DNA of 64,000 nt, taken from assembly GCF_002846365.1 (NCBI RefSeq), contig NZ_PJMW01000002.1:2728001-2792000 (forward strand). Reading direction: 5' to 3'. The notes beneath the pieces are model-generated. The model was not told where the DNA came from. It did no database searches and saw only the letters and a list, made by a program, of their open reading frames with translations. This stretch comes from Nocardia fluminea. Lineage in GTDB: Bacteria > Actinomycetota > Actinomycetes > Mycobacteriales > Mycobacteriaceae. The position numbers and the translations under genes were made by a program. Each line of letters starts with the position of its first letter. The stretch's first letter is position 1. This document shows positions 36,332 to 45,475 of the stretch, piece after piece.

Positions 36332-37854
36332 TTGCTGTTCTCCTTGTTGAGGCCGAGGCGCTGCCATAGGCCGCGACCGGCCGCCGCGCGCAACACTCTT
36401 CCGGCCATGGCCGCGCGCCGCGGGGTGTACGGGTACCAGGTGAGTTCTCGCGACAGGACAGGGATCCGTGGCTCTGTCACTGCCTGTACCCGGCAGTACT
36501 TGCGTAGCCCGTGAGCTCCGCCGAGCCGAGCACCGATGCCCGAGGCCTTCCATCCACTGTGCGGCAGTGTGGTGGCGAACAGGTTGCTGAAGACATCATT
36601 TATGTTGACAGCTCCCGCGTTTAGCTGTAATGCGATGCGCTGAGCACGAGCATGGTCTCGGGTCCACACCGTCGCAGACAAGCCGTACGCCGAGTCGTTG
36701 GCCAGGCGGATGGCCTCGTTCTCATCCGCGACCTGCATCACCGGAATCGTGGGACCGAAGGTCTCCTCGGTCATGCAGGCCATCGTGTGGTCGACACCGA
36801 CCAGGACCGTCGGAGCGTAGTAGTTTCCGACCGCACTCCGAGTTCCGCCAGCCAGAACCCGCGCACCTGCCACCACTGCCTCGCTGACGTGGCGATCGGC
36901 AATGTCGACCTGCCTCGCGGTGACCATTGCGCCCACGTCGCGACCGGCCGCACCATGGGCGAGGGACCGCACACGTTGGGTCAGCCGCGCCACGAACTCG
37001 TCGTAAACCTCAGATACCACATACACCCGCTCGACAGAGATGCATACCTGTCCCGCGTTGAACAGAGCGCCCCACGCGATTCCCTCCACCGCACGAGCAA
37101 GGTCGGCGTCCTCCAGCACGATCGCCGGATCTTTGCCGCCAAGCTCCAGACTCATCGGCTTCAAATGCTCGGCACAGCGGATCGCGACCGCACGCCCGGT
37201 GGCGGTCGAGCCGGTGAACTGTACAAAGTCAGCGGCATCGACCACGGCTGCGCCCGAATCGCCATCACCTACAACGTGCGCCAGAACCGCGGGGGCGCCG
37301 ATCTCGTGCCAGCCCTCGATGATCCGCGCGCACGTCAGCGGCGTCTCCTCCGAGGACTTCGCCAGGACCGCGCAGCCTGCTGCCAGCGCGGGCGCTGCGT
37401 CCATGAGGAAGAGGGTGATCGGGAAGTTCCACGGCATGATCATGCCGACGACCGGGAAGGGGTGATAGGTCGTAGTGAGTCGTTTCGACAAGGTCAGCAG
37501 GCTCGAGGACCTGACCTGCTCGCCGGCGAGAAACTTCGCGGCATGGTCGGCGTAGTAGCTGATGAACTCGCACGATGCTGTCGTCTCCACCAGGGCGTCG
37601 GGACGCACCTTGCCTGTCTCGGCTTGCAACAAGTTGGTGAGCTCGTCGGTGTGATCAAGGATCCAGTCCCGCCAGCGATGCAGCCATTTGGCGCGTTGGC
37701 GTGGGCCGGCTTCGGCCCACCCGACCTGAGCGTCTCGAAGATCAGCAGCGACGAGACTTACTGTCTCGCGGTCGTCGACAGCGACGGTTGCGATGAGCCG
37801 ACCGTCGGCGGGGTTGCGCACGTCCAAGACGCCCGCTGGGATCGTCGCGCTCAT
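36328..37854 (-). CDS. Aldehyde dehydrogenase (succinic-semialdehyde type)
   Basis: 508 residues; the ATG at 37854 is preceded by GGAGG. Cofactor motif MPWNFPITLF, catalytic Glu in LELGGKDPAI, catalytic Cys in NAGQVCISVERVYV, and EETFGPTIPVM. NAD(P)-dependent oxidation of an aldehyde to acid. It is coupled by 4-nt overlaps to the transglutaminase-like gene upstream and the SDR downstream. The alcohol-aldehyde-acid order fits terminal oxidation by CYP153 followed by CoA activation. Confidence 0.86.
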   Translation of the reverse strand: MSATIPAGVLDVRNPADGRLIATVAVDDRETVSLVAADLRDAQVGWAEAGPRQRAKWLHRWRDWILDHTDELTNLLQAETGKVRPDALVETTASCEFISYYADHAAKFLAGEQVRSSSLLTLSKRLTTTYHPFPVVGMIMPWNFPITLFLMDAAPALAAGCAVLAKSSEETPLTCARIIEGWHEIGAPAVLAHVVGDGDSGAAVVDAADFVQFTGSTATGRAVAIRCAEHLKPMSLELGGKDPAIVLEDADLARAVEGIAWGALFNAGQVCISVERVYVVSEVYDEFVARLTQRVRSLAHGAAGRDVGAMVTARQVDIADRHVSEAVVAGARVLAGGTRSAVGNYYAPTVLVGVDHTMACMTEETFGPTIPVMQVADENEAIRLANDSAYGLSATVWTRDHARAQRIALQLNAGAVNINDVFSNLFATTLPHSGWKASGIGARLGGAHGLRKYCRVQAVTEPRIPVLSRELTWYPYTPRRAAMAGRVLRAAAGRGLWQRLGLNKENSK

Positions 37855-38576
37855 CGGACCTCCGTAGGTGAATGGGGATCGCGGGCGATCCCGTCGGGAT
37901 GGGTGCGGTGGGCGGGTGTATCGGTGAAAGCGTCAGCGATCACCTGGGGCCGCTTGAAGATAAGAGGCCCATAGGTGCGGCGAAGTTCGGCCAGGATCGC
38001 GTTCAACGGCAAGTCGTCGTAGACGCCCCGCTCGCGGACGTACTCCATATGCTCGGCTCCGTCGGCAGAAAAGGCGTGCAGTAGTGCATCGCGATCGCCG
38101 TCGAAATCCACCGGCGGCACACCGAAACGCGCACACAACTCGGTGTTGAACGCGGGCGTCGCCTTCAACCACCGGCCGTCGATATTGAGGAGGCTGTAAC
38201 CGTGATAGACGAACAGGTCTGTGCCACCCATGAGCGCTCGCAACGCGTCTGTCTGCAAGTGATTGCGGACGTCAGCGAAGCCAAGCACCGCAGGGATCCC
38301 CGCCGCACGGCACACCGCGGTCAAGAGCACCGCCTTCGGGACGCAATAGGCGCGCCCGGACTCGAGGACGAAGCTCGCGCGATAGTGGGCAGGGTCGTCA
38401 GACACCGTGTAGGGGTCATACCAGACCCGGTCGCGAACGGCGGCGAAGAGACGCTTCGCCTTCTCTCGGCCGGTGCTCGCGTCGCCGATCACAGTGGCGG
38501 TGAACTCCCGGACTAACTCGTGCTCGATGTCGAGGAAGTCGGTCGCTGCCAAGAATGTCATCCGGTCCGTTTTCAT
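37851..38576 (-). CDS. Transglutaminase-like (cysteine-protease-fold) protein
   Basis: 241 residues from the ATG at 38576, which overlaps the P450 stop by 4 nt. The core shows RVWYDPY, RAYCVPKAVLLTAVCRAAGIPA (catalytic Cys), FVYHGYSLLNIDGRWLKATPAFN (catalytic His and Asp-like region). This is the arylamine/transglutaminase-like fold used as protease, amidase or peptidoglycan enzyme. No signal peptide, so it is cytoplasmic. Its presence in a P450/ALDH operon is unusual; it may make or cleave an amide. Confidence 0.75.
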   Translation of the reverse strand: MKTDRMTFLAATDFLDIEHELVREFTATVIGDASTGREKAKRLFAAVRDRVWYDPYTVSDDPAHYRASFVLESGRAYCVPKAVLLTAVCRAAGIPAVLGFADVRNHLQTDALRALMGGTDLFVYHGYSLLNIDGRWLKATPAFNTELCARFGVPPVDFDGDRDALLHAFSADGAEHMEYVRERGVYDDLPLNAILAELRRTYGPLIFKRPQVIADAFTDTPAHRTHPDGIARDPHSPTEVR

Positions 38577-40039
38577 CTGTGCTCCAGGTCTATCGGCAAT
38601 CCGTCGACGGGAATTGGGAGCGAGGTGTTGTCCCACCTGGCTTCATACTGGTCAGGGACCGTCCAAGTGTAGGTTCGCAGCATGTGATGCAGGATCGCCT
38701 TCACCTCGAGAGTGCCGAAATGCAGGCCGATGCACTTGTGCACGCCTCCTCCGAAGGGGATCCAACCGAGGCGATGATTCCGGTCCTCATGCCGCGGCTC
38801 GGTGAAGCGGTCAGGGTCAAAAGTGTCGGGATCGGTCCAGTACGACTCATCGAAGTGGTTCACCGCCGGAGCCACGGCTACCAGTGTGTTTTCGGGGATT
38901 TGGTGTCCGGCGATTTCGACATCCTCGATGGTCTTACGCATCATGATCGGCACGGGCGCCACCAGCCGCAGCGTCTCCTTGATCACCAGGTCGAGAGTCT
39001 TCAGCGCGTCCAGGTCGTCGATAGTTGGGCGACGTCCGCCCAGTTGGTCGGACTCGGCCCGAGCCCGTTCCTGCCAAGCTGGATGCTTGGCGAGGAAGTA
39101 GACGGCAGCGGTGCTGGTGATGGTCGAGGTGTCGTGTGCCGCCATCATCAAGAAGATCATGTGGTTGACGACGTCCTCATCGGTGAAAGCTTGACCGTCG
39201 GCCGTGCGGGCATGGCACAGCGCCGCAAAAAGGTCCTCTCCCTGGGCGCTCCGCGCCGCCGGCAGGTGGAAGGTGAAGTAGTCCTCCAGGAGCGCACGCC
39301 CACGGACTCCGGCCCGCCACCGAGTCCCCGGCAGCGGGAAACGGATGATCGAGCTGGCCGCACGCACGGCCGCCACGAAGGCATCGTTGATGGCGTCAGT
39401 GTCCTCACTGCCACCCCGATCCGCCATGAAGACCTTCGTTGCTACGTCAAGGGTCAGGCCCTTCAGCAGTGGATAGATGCGTGTGGACTGGCCCGCTGGC
39501 CACGCGGGAATACCGGTCTCGAGCGGCGGCCCGAGCTGGTCCACATAGGCGGTCAGGCGGTCGCGGGTGAACGCCTCCTGCATGATTCGTCGATGCATCC
39601 TGTGCTCGTCGAAGCTCATCAGCATCAGACCCCGGTGAAAAAAGGCGTCGATGAGATACGCCCACCCGTCCTGTGAGAACGATTTCGCCTTGACGGTCAG
39701 CGCCTCCTGCATGGCATCTGGACCGGCCACCATCACAATCTTCGTGCCGAAGGCGCCCATCCATGAGACGGGCCCGAATCGCTGGTACCTGGCCCGGGTG
39801 AAGCTGGATCCGAAACGGATGTAGTCCAGGGTGTGACCGAGCACAGGCAGACCAGCGGTCCCTCGGATCGGCTTGAGGCCCGACCCTGCGGGGGGCATTG
39901 CCAGCTCACGGACAGGCCACTGATCACTGGCCCGCAGGAGGGCCACATCGACCCGGCTCGGCAGTGGCGCCAGGAGGACTGACGAGAGTCGCTCCCGACT
40001 CTTCGCCAGCGGCAGATGGATGGCGTACGTCACTGACAT
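38573..40039 (-). CDS. Cytochrome P450 with an N-terminal extension
   Basis: 488 residues, longer than most bacterial P450s. I-helix MMAAHDTST, ExxR KETLRLV, heme loop FGGGVHKCIGLHFG. The AHDTST motif and general layout resemble mycobacterial CYP136 and eukaryote-like microsomal P450s. AAGGA directly touches the ATG at 40039, so the GTG at 40033, spaced 6 nt from it, could be the true start. Probably acts on a hydrophobic terpenoid or lipid; first gene of its coupled run. Confidence 0.85.
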   Translation of the reverse strand: MSVTYAIHLPLAKSRERLSSVLLAPLPSRVDVALLRASDQWPVRELAMPPAGSGLKPIRGTAGLPVLGHTLDYIRFGSSFTRARYQRFGPVSWMGAFGTKIVMVAGPDAMQEALTVKAKSFSQDGWAYLIDAFFHRGLMLMSFDEHRMHRRIMQEAFTRDRLTAYVDQLGPPLETGIPAWPAGQSTRIYPLLKGLTLDVATKVFMADRGGSEDTDAINDAFVAAVRAASSIIRFPLPGTRWRAGVRGRALLEDYFTFHLPAARSAQGEDLFAALCHARTADGQAFTDEDVVNHMIFLMMAAHDTSTITSTAAVYFLAKHPAWQERARAESDQLGGRRPTIDDLDALKTLDLVIKETLRLVAPVPIMMRKTIEDVEIAGHQIPENTLVAVAPAVNHFDESYWTDPDTFDPDRFTEPRHEDRNHRLGWIPFGGGVHKCIGLHFGTLEVKAILHHMLRTYTWTVPDQYEARWDNTSLPIPVDGLPIDLEHR

Positions 40040-40097
40040 TCCTTTCTGAATGCTGTTCGCACGCAGTCGTCGTGCGAGTCGCCTGAGAGTCGGTCAC

Positions 40098-41300
40098 TCA
40101 GGGCGAGCCAGCGAGCACCAGTTCTGCCCGGCTTATGCGAAGCTGCTGGGTGATGGCCCGCTTGCTGAAGATGAAGTCACGGGGGCGATTGATGCAGTCG
40201 GCGGCAATCAGCTCGCCAGCACGGAGGTAGAAGCATGTGAATTCGCGGCCCCGGGTAGGATCCCCGCTGAGTACGACTTCGTCGTAGCCGGTGTTTAGAC
40301 CGGCGATCTGGAGCTTGAGATCGTATTGATCCGACCAGAACCATGGAAGCGCAGCTATGTTCTTTGACTTCCCGCAGATGGTCGCGGCAGCGACCTTGGC
40401 CTGCTCGCCCGCGCTGGGTACAGATTCCAGGCGTATGCGACGGCCGTAACGGGCCATGTCGTGACTGGCGCAGTCCCCAGCGGCCATGATGTTGCGGTCG
40501 CTGGTCCGACTCTGGCCGTCGATCACGACCCCGTTGTCGACCAGCAGACCCGCGTCGGCGGCGAGTTCGGTATTCGGCTCCACGCCGATGCCGACAATGA
40601 CGAGGTCGGCAGGAATTGATTCGCCGCTGGACAGGAATACCTCTCGGATCCTGACGTCTCCGGATAGGGCCTCGACTAGCGCGCCTGTTCGGATGTTCAC
40701 GCCCTCCTGTCGGTGAATTCGGTCGAAGAACGCGGATACCTCGGGGGCTGTGACCCGTTCGAGGACGCGTTCGGTAGCCTCGAGCACAGTGACCTGCAGA
40801 CCCAGCGCACGCAACGAGGCGGCCGTCTCCAGTCCGATATATCCGCCGCCGATGATCACGACCCGGCGCCCCGGGCTGCTTTCCTCTCGGATCATCTCGA
40901 CGTCCGCCGCGGAGCGTAGGTAATAGACCCCGGCCAGGTCGACACCGGGCACGGGGAGTCGACGGGGGCGAGCGCCCGTGCACAGTGCGAGCTTGTCGTA
41001 GGGCACTTCGTCGCCGGTGCTCAGTGAGAGCAGGCCAGCCGAACGGTCGATCGCCTCCACCGTTGCATCCACGAGTTGGATTTCCTGCTTGTTATAGAAC
41101 TCGGCGCTGCGAATCGCGAGCTCGTCGAGGGTTTGCTTCCCTGCCAGGTATGCCTTCGACAGCGGAGGGCGGTGGTATGGTAATACCGCCTCTTCTCCAA
41201 TGATGGTGATCTCGTCGGTCCATCCTTCTTGGCGCAGACTGCCGGCGAGTTGGACCCCGGCGTGGCTGCCCCCGACGATGACGGCCCGCCGCGTGGTCAT
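40098..41300 (-). CDS. Ferredoxin reductase of the CYP153 system
   Basis: 400 residues. FAD-binding GGSHAGVQLAGSLR, NAD-binding IGGGYIGLETAASL, FAD contact MAAGDCAS and the family end. It matches rubredoxin/putidaredoxin reductases such as those partnered with CYP153. Start overlaps the CYP153 stop by 4 nt. It transfers electrons from NADH to the 2Fe-2S ferredoxin at 42709. Confidence 0.87.
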   Translation of the reverse strand: MTTRRAVIVGGSHAGVQLAGSLRQEGWTDEITIIGEEAVLPYHRPPLSKAYLAGKQTLDELAIRSAEFYNKQEIQLVDATVEAIDRSAGLLSLSTGDEVPYDKLALCTGARPRRLPVPGVDLAGVYYLRSAADVEMIREESSPGRRVVIIGGGYIGLETAASLRALGLQVTVLEATERVLERVTAPEVSAFFDRIHRQEGVNIRTGALVEALSGDVRIREVFLSSGESIPADLVIVGIGVEPNTELAADAGLLVDNGVVIDGQSRTSDRNIMAAGDCASHDMARYGRRIRLESVPSAGEQAKVAAATICGKSKNIAALPWFWSDQYDLKLQIAGLNTGYDEVVLSGDPTRGREFTCFYLRAGELIAADCINRPRDFIFSKRAITQQLRISRAELVLAGSP

Positions 41301-42685
41301 ATGCTAGTTTTCGGGGTGAGACGGACCATCATCTTGCTGATGCCCCGCACAAAGTTGGACTGCACGTACTCGGGCTCCTCGACAACCTCGATACTTTCGA
41401 AGCGAGGAAGTAGCTCCTCCCAGAGGATCCGCAGCTGCAGCTCGGCGAGCCGGTTGCCCATACAGCGGTGAACACCGAAGCCGAAGGCTATGTGGTTGCG
41501 GGCGTTTGACCGGTCGATGATGAAATCGTCGGGGCGTTCGAATACTCGCTCGTCGCGGTTTCCCGAGGCGTACCACATCACTACCTTGTCGCCCTTGCGG
41601 ATGAACTGCCCGTTAAGAACGGTGTCAGCTCTGGCGACACGGCGCATGTAGGCAAGCGGAGTTTGCCATCGGATGATCTCCGAGCACATGTTGGGGATCA
41701 GGTCGGGGTTCGCTTTCAGCTTCGCGAACTGTTCAGGGAAGCGGTTGAGCGCAAGAACGCCGCCGCTCATCGAGTTCCGGGTCGTGTCGTTCCCTCCGAC
41801 GATCAGCAATACGAGGTTGCCCAAGAACTCCATCGGGCGGTCGATCAGGTCCTTGGTATTTTCATTGCTTTGCAACATCGTGATCAGATCGAATCCGGGC
41901 TGCTCCCCAGCGGCTGTCCGGGCCGCTTTGTCGTGCCAGAGAGCGCTGAGACCTCTCGCCATGTCGCGCATGCCGGGGAACACCTCGTCGTTGTCCGATG
42001 GCCCACCGTTGGCCTGCTCCAGCGAGGTTGCGAGATCCGACCAGTAGACGAGCTTGTGACGTTGCTCGTACGGGAAATCCAGCAGGGTCGCAAGCATCCG
42101 CGCGGTCAGTTCGATCGAGACGTTCTGCACCCAGTCGAACGGCTTATCTACGGGTAGATCGTCGAGCACCTCTTGGACGCGCGATCGAATCAGGCCCTCC
42201 ATCTCGCGCAGGTTCTTCGGCGCGACCACGCCTTGAACAGCGGCCCGCTGTGCGTCGTGTCGTGGCGGGTCCATCGCGATGAACATCTCGATATCGAGGA
42301 AACGGGGCGGAGCCCCGATAACGATGAACGGCTCAGCGGAGAAGAGTTCGTGGTTCTTGTCGACGGCCACGATGTCAGCATGCCGCGTCACGGACCAGAA
42401 CGGACCGAACGGACTGTCTGGCTGATAGTGGACCGGGGCCTCGTTTCGCAGGCGCGCGAAGTAGGACTGCCAGCGTCCCTGGCGGTACAGGAAAGGGTTG
42501 CTGAGGTCGATGTCAGCGAGCGCGACTTCTTCGACTGGCGGGATGGGCCTCTCGACGAAGAGCTTCTCCCCGTTCGTTCCGGTCATCCATCGGCGAGTCT
42601 TGTCATATAGGTGTGCACCCTGGATCTGTAGATCCATCGGGATGGTCGACTGAACCTTGGCGGTGATTGCTCCGGGAATCTTCAT
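41297..42685 (-). CDS. CYP153-family alkane hydroxylase
   Basis: 462 residues from the ATG at 42685 (MKIPGAITAKVQ). The I-helix LLIVGGNDTTRNSMSGGV is diagnostic for CYP153, and the heme loop FGFGVHRCMGNRLAELQLRILWEELL fits the family. CYP153 enzymes hydroxylate the terminal carbon of medium-chain alkanes and related molecules. The complete reductase-P450-ferredoxin cassette with AraC regulator is the standard arrangement. The N-terminal ~50 residues precede the catalytic fold and look normal for the family. Confidence 0.9.
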   Translation of the reverse strand: MKIPGAITAKVQSTIPMDLQIQGAHLYDKTRRWMTGTNGEKLFVERPIPPVEEVALADIDLSNPFLYRQGRWQSYFARLRNEAPVHYQPDSPFGPFWSVTRHADIVAVDKNHELFSAEPFIVIGAPPRFLDIEMFIAMDPPRHDAQRAAVQGVVAPKNLREMEGLIRSRVQEVLDDLPVDKPFDWVQNVSIELTARMLATLLDFPYEQRHKLVYWSDLATSLEQANGGPSDNDEVFPGMRDMARGLSALWHDKAARTAAGEQPGFDLITMLQSNENTKDLIDRPMEFLGNLVLLIVGGNDTTRNSMSGGVLALNRFPEQFAKLKANPDLIPNMCSEIIRWQTPLAYMRRVARADTVLNGQFIRKGDKVVMWYASGNRDERVFERPDDFIIDRSNARNHIAFGFGVHRCMGNRLAELQLRILWEELLPRFESIEVVEEPEYVQSNFVRGISKMMVRLTPKTSI

Positions 42686-42708
42686 CGCGTCGTATCCGTT
42701 TCTCGCCG

Positions 42709-43029
42709 TTACATCTGGAACTCGGGTAGGTGGACGATCAAGCCGTCCCAGGCCGTCGATGCCATCATCTGGCACGACAGCCGGGAGGTCGGCTGGCGCT
42801 CGGGGTTCATCGCGAGCATCTCCTCCTCATCGGCGCCGGAACGTCCGACCTGCTCGATCCACTGCGGATCGACAACCACATGGCAGGTGCCGCAGGCAGC
42901 TTCGCCTCCGCAGTCCCCGTCGACGCCGGGCACAGCGTTGTTGGTCGCGACCTGCATCAGCGACTGGTCTTCCTCGATCGGCGCCTCGTGCTTCTCGCCG
43001 TCGTGGGAGACAAAAGTGACAACTGCCAT
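42709..43029 (-). CDS. 2Fe-2S ferredoxin of the CYP153 system
   Basis: 106 residues; the ATG at 43029 has AGGAG 6 nt upstream. Adrenodoxin/putidaredoxin type with Cys motif CGGEAACGTCHV and a distal Cys in LSCQM. It shuttles electrons to CYP153 and possibly to the other two P450s of the region. First gene of the minus-strand transcript facing the AraC gene. Confidence 0.9.
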   Translation of the reverse strand: MAVVTFVSHDGEKHEAPIEEDQSLMQVATNNAVPGVDGDCGGEAACGTCHVVVDPQWIEQVGRSGADEEEMLAMNPERQPTSRLSCQMMASTAWDGLIVHLPEFQM

Positions 43030-43061
43030 AGCCAACTCCTCGATGCGTTGTCCTCAATGTG

Positions 43062-43074
43062 ACTTGGTCCAAGT
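43062..43074. promoter_or_regulatory. Palindrome in the CYP153/AraC divergent promoter
   Basis: ACTTGGTCCAAGT is a perfect 13-bp palindrome in the 115-bp gap between the ferredoxin and AraC genes. It is a candidate site for the AraC regulator or another repressor. Confidence 0.4.
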
Positions 43075-43144
43075 GTTGTCGAACACGGGTTCGGAGGCTA
43101 TGTTCGGCAGAGTCAGAAATTTGTGAATTCGGCTCAGAGAGACC

Positions 43145-44149
43145 ATGGTGAACCTCAACGACGAGGGCGTGCCTCCGCTCATGTTCGTGCAACTGCTCGA
43201 GAGCCAAGCGCTCGACCCGGACGCCGCCGCTCGGCTTCGCGACATCATGGCTCGCGAAGGAATTGACGAGACGACGTTGATCCAACGCAATATCCAGGCC
43301 CCGATACGGTGGTTTCGCGAGGTCTACCCTGCACTCGATGTCGACCAGGCAACTTCGCTCGGCTTCGCGTTCGCCGAACAAGCTCAGTTGACATCCTTCG
43401 GCCCATTGAGTTTTCCGCTGGTCAGCGCAGGCTCGGTAGCTGAGATCGTGGAGCTGCTCACCTATCTGCCTTTGATCTCGACGGCTCTCAGTCCGCAGTT
43501 CCACCCAAGTGACGAGGGACTCACCGTCGGGCTCGCCGCGCACACAGGCGATTCGGCGCTGAACTGCCTGGTCGTCGCGTATGGCGGGTCGGCACTCCTG
43601 CGCCTGCTCGACATGCTGGCCGGCGATATGCCGACCGTGACACTCCATCTGAGCTGGTCAGCGCCGAACTTTCTAGCCGATAATGAGGACGCCCTAGCTG
43701 GGCGGTTGTTCTTCGACGCTCCGACGTCATTCCTTAGTGTCCCGGCGGACACTCTCAACGAGGTATGCAGGTTCTCCGATCCGGTCGCCTATCGACTTGC
43801 CATCGTGGATCTGCAACGAACCCTCGACCAGCGAAGTAAAACCATGTCTTTCTCGGAGAAGGTACGACGGCTGCTGGAGGAAGATCCTGGAAAGCGGAGT
43901 AAAGACTGGGTCGCGCACGAGCTGTCGATATCGACGAGCACACTCAAGCGGCGTCTATCCGGGGAGGGGACCACCTTTCGCGAGTTGCGCGAATCATTTC
44001 TGCGTGACCGTGCGATGCTGCGGCTACTCGACCGATCGATGTCGGTGAGTGAGATAGCTGCCGATCTCGGATATAGCGACCTCGCGAACTTCTCGCACGC
44101 CTTCAAGCGATGGACCGGTCGCTCTCCCAGCGAATTTCGACACGAATAG
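43145..44149 (+). CDS. AraC-family regulator of the CYP153 cassette
   Basis: 334 residues. An N-terminal Arabinose_bd-type sensor domain (about 15-215, with FGPLSFPLVSAGSVAEIVELL) is followed by the AraC HTH pair: VAHELSISTSTLKRRLSGEG and VSEIAADLGYSDLANFSHAFKRWTGRSPSEFR. Divergent from the ferredoxin, as in known CYP153 clusters, so it most likely activates the alkane hydroxylase operon in response to substrate. Confidence 0.86.
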   Translation: MVNLNDEGVPPLMFVQLLESQALDPDAAARLRDIMAREGIDETTLIQRNIQAPIRWFREVYPALDVDQATSLGFAFAEQAQLTSFGPLSFPLVSAGSVAEIVELLTYLPLISTALSPQFHPSDEGLTVGLAAHTGDSALNCLVVAYGGSALLRLLDMLAGDMPTVTLHLSWSAPNFLADNEDALAGRLFFDAPTSFLSVPADTLNEVCRFSDPVAYRLAIVDLQRTLDQRSKTMSFSEKVRRLLEEDPGKRSKDWVAHELSISTSTLKRRLSGEGTTFRELRESFLRDRAMLRLLDRSMSVSEIAADLGYSDLANFSHAFKRWTGRSPSEFRHE

Positions 44150-44678
44150 GACCACCCGTCCCGTCGTTGGTGGATGGAGTCTGCGCGAACTGGTGCAGAT
44201 CGGTTGGGGCTGGCCCCAGGCAGGAACCCGCTGCGGCATACGACAAAAACTCGCGACTTTGCCGAAACCGTGCAGAACTTTGCCGAACTCGTTGCTGCAG
44301 CCAACGGCTATCAGCGGCGTAGCCAACACCTAACACGGCGAGTAGTGAGTCGGCACCGGTCTGAATGATCTCAGCGCGTTGCCACCAGGATCCTGTCGGT
44401 GACGGCTGCGCATGAGATGGACGGAGTCGAGTCTCTCAATCGTGAAGCACATCGACTCGGTTAGCCAGCCCTAACTGGTCCAGTTGCGATGCGATGCAGG
44501 ACTGCAGCACGAATCGATCGTGCCCCGCATCCAGGGCCGGTGTTGACGAGAAGGCGACGATCGGTGCCGAACCGACAGTCTTACCCGCTAGGTGGAGGGG
44601 ATCGCCGGTGAGCTGGGTACTTGATCTTGTCGGCCTGCTTCGAAGCGGCTCACCCGTTATCCACGGGCGGGTATTCGG
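44150..44678. other. Stretch without a recognisable gene
   Basis: About 530 nt between the AraC gene and the TetR gene (convergent ends). No convincing gene, RNA or IS relic was seen on either strand. Confidence 0.35.
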
Positions 44679-45347
44679 TCACTGGCACTGATCGGCGGTC
44701 GGTCCGTTTCCGACCGCGACCCTTGGGTGGGTAGCGAGAAAGTTGTCGACCAGTTGGGTGCAGTCGTCATGATCGATGGTGCGTAGTCCGGTGAGGCGCG
44801 CGAACACGATCGGGCCGAGGAGTTCGATGATGGCGAACGTGGTGTCGAACTCGCCGAGCATCGCCCGCGCGTCGGGGCCGGTGAGGATCCGGTCGAACGG
44901 CTGGCGATATTGCTCGATGACGCGGGCACGCAGCGAGGTTACCGCTGCCGGGTCGGTGTGGTCGTCGCCGATCGATCCCATCGCCAGCCAGGCCAGCGTG
45001 GTCATCTGCACTGGGGCTTGTTCTACGAGGTCCGCCTGAGTAGTGAGTAGCGCGATGAGTTGATCGCGCACGGGCCCGTCGCCGGTCGGTGTGTCGACAT
45101 GGGGAAGCAACCGTTCGAAAGTTGCCGCGAGCAGTTGGGTGGTGCTGCCGAAGTGTCGATAGAGAGTGGCGCGCGCGACCTTCGACACGCGGGTGACGGC
45201 ATCGACTGTGACCGCTTCGACCCCGCCGGTGGACAGCAGATGACTGGCCGCGTCGAGCAACCGGTTGCGGGACCGCGCCAGCCGAGGATCGGCCTGCTCG
45301 TCGGCTACGGTGCGCGGATCGGCCGCGGCAGAGTCCGGCTCTGTCAT
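44679..45347 (-). CDS. TetR-family repressor of the MFS exporter
   Basis: 222 residues. HTH at about residues 48-70 (VDAVTRVSKVARATLYRHFGSTTQL). The C-terminal ligand domain has FDTTFAIIELLGPIVFARLTG. Divergent from the MFS gene with a perfect palindrome between them, the textbook arrangement of a drug-efflux repressor. Confidence 0.85.
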   Translation of the reverse strand: MTEPDSAAADPRTVADEQADPRLARSRNRLLDAASHLLSTGGVEAVTVDAVTRVSKVARATLYRHFGSTTQLLAATFERLLPHVDTPTGDGPVRDQLIALLTTQADLVEQAPVQMTTLAWLAMGSIGDDHTDPAAVTSLRARVIEQYRQPFDRILTGPDARAMLGEFDTTFAIIELLGPIVFARLTGLRTIDHDDCTQLVDNFLATHPRVAVGNGPTADQCQ

Positions 45348-45427
45348 GGCCGCCCCTTCCTCGATTCGTATCGCTCAATTTGATCGTGCGTGGACGTCAT
45401 CTCGCTCGCCGACCCACTATGATACTA

Positions 45428-45448
45428 ATAGTCTCACACAGAGACTAT
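45428..45448. promoter_or_regulatory. TetR operator palindrome
   Basis: ATAGTCTC-ACACA-GAGACTAT has perfect 8-bp arms around a 5-nt spacer. It lies between the divergent TetR and MFS genes, 28 nt before the MFS start. Confidence 0.8.
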
Positions 45449-45475
45449 CGATCTACAACGGCGGGAGGTGCACCG

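Noticed and set aside
36652..37974. 440-codon plus-strand frame
   Set aside because: Shadow of the aldehyde dehydrogenase and transglutaminase-like genes.
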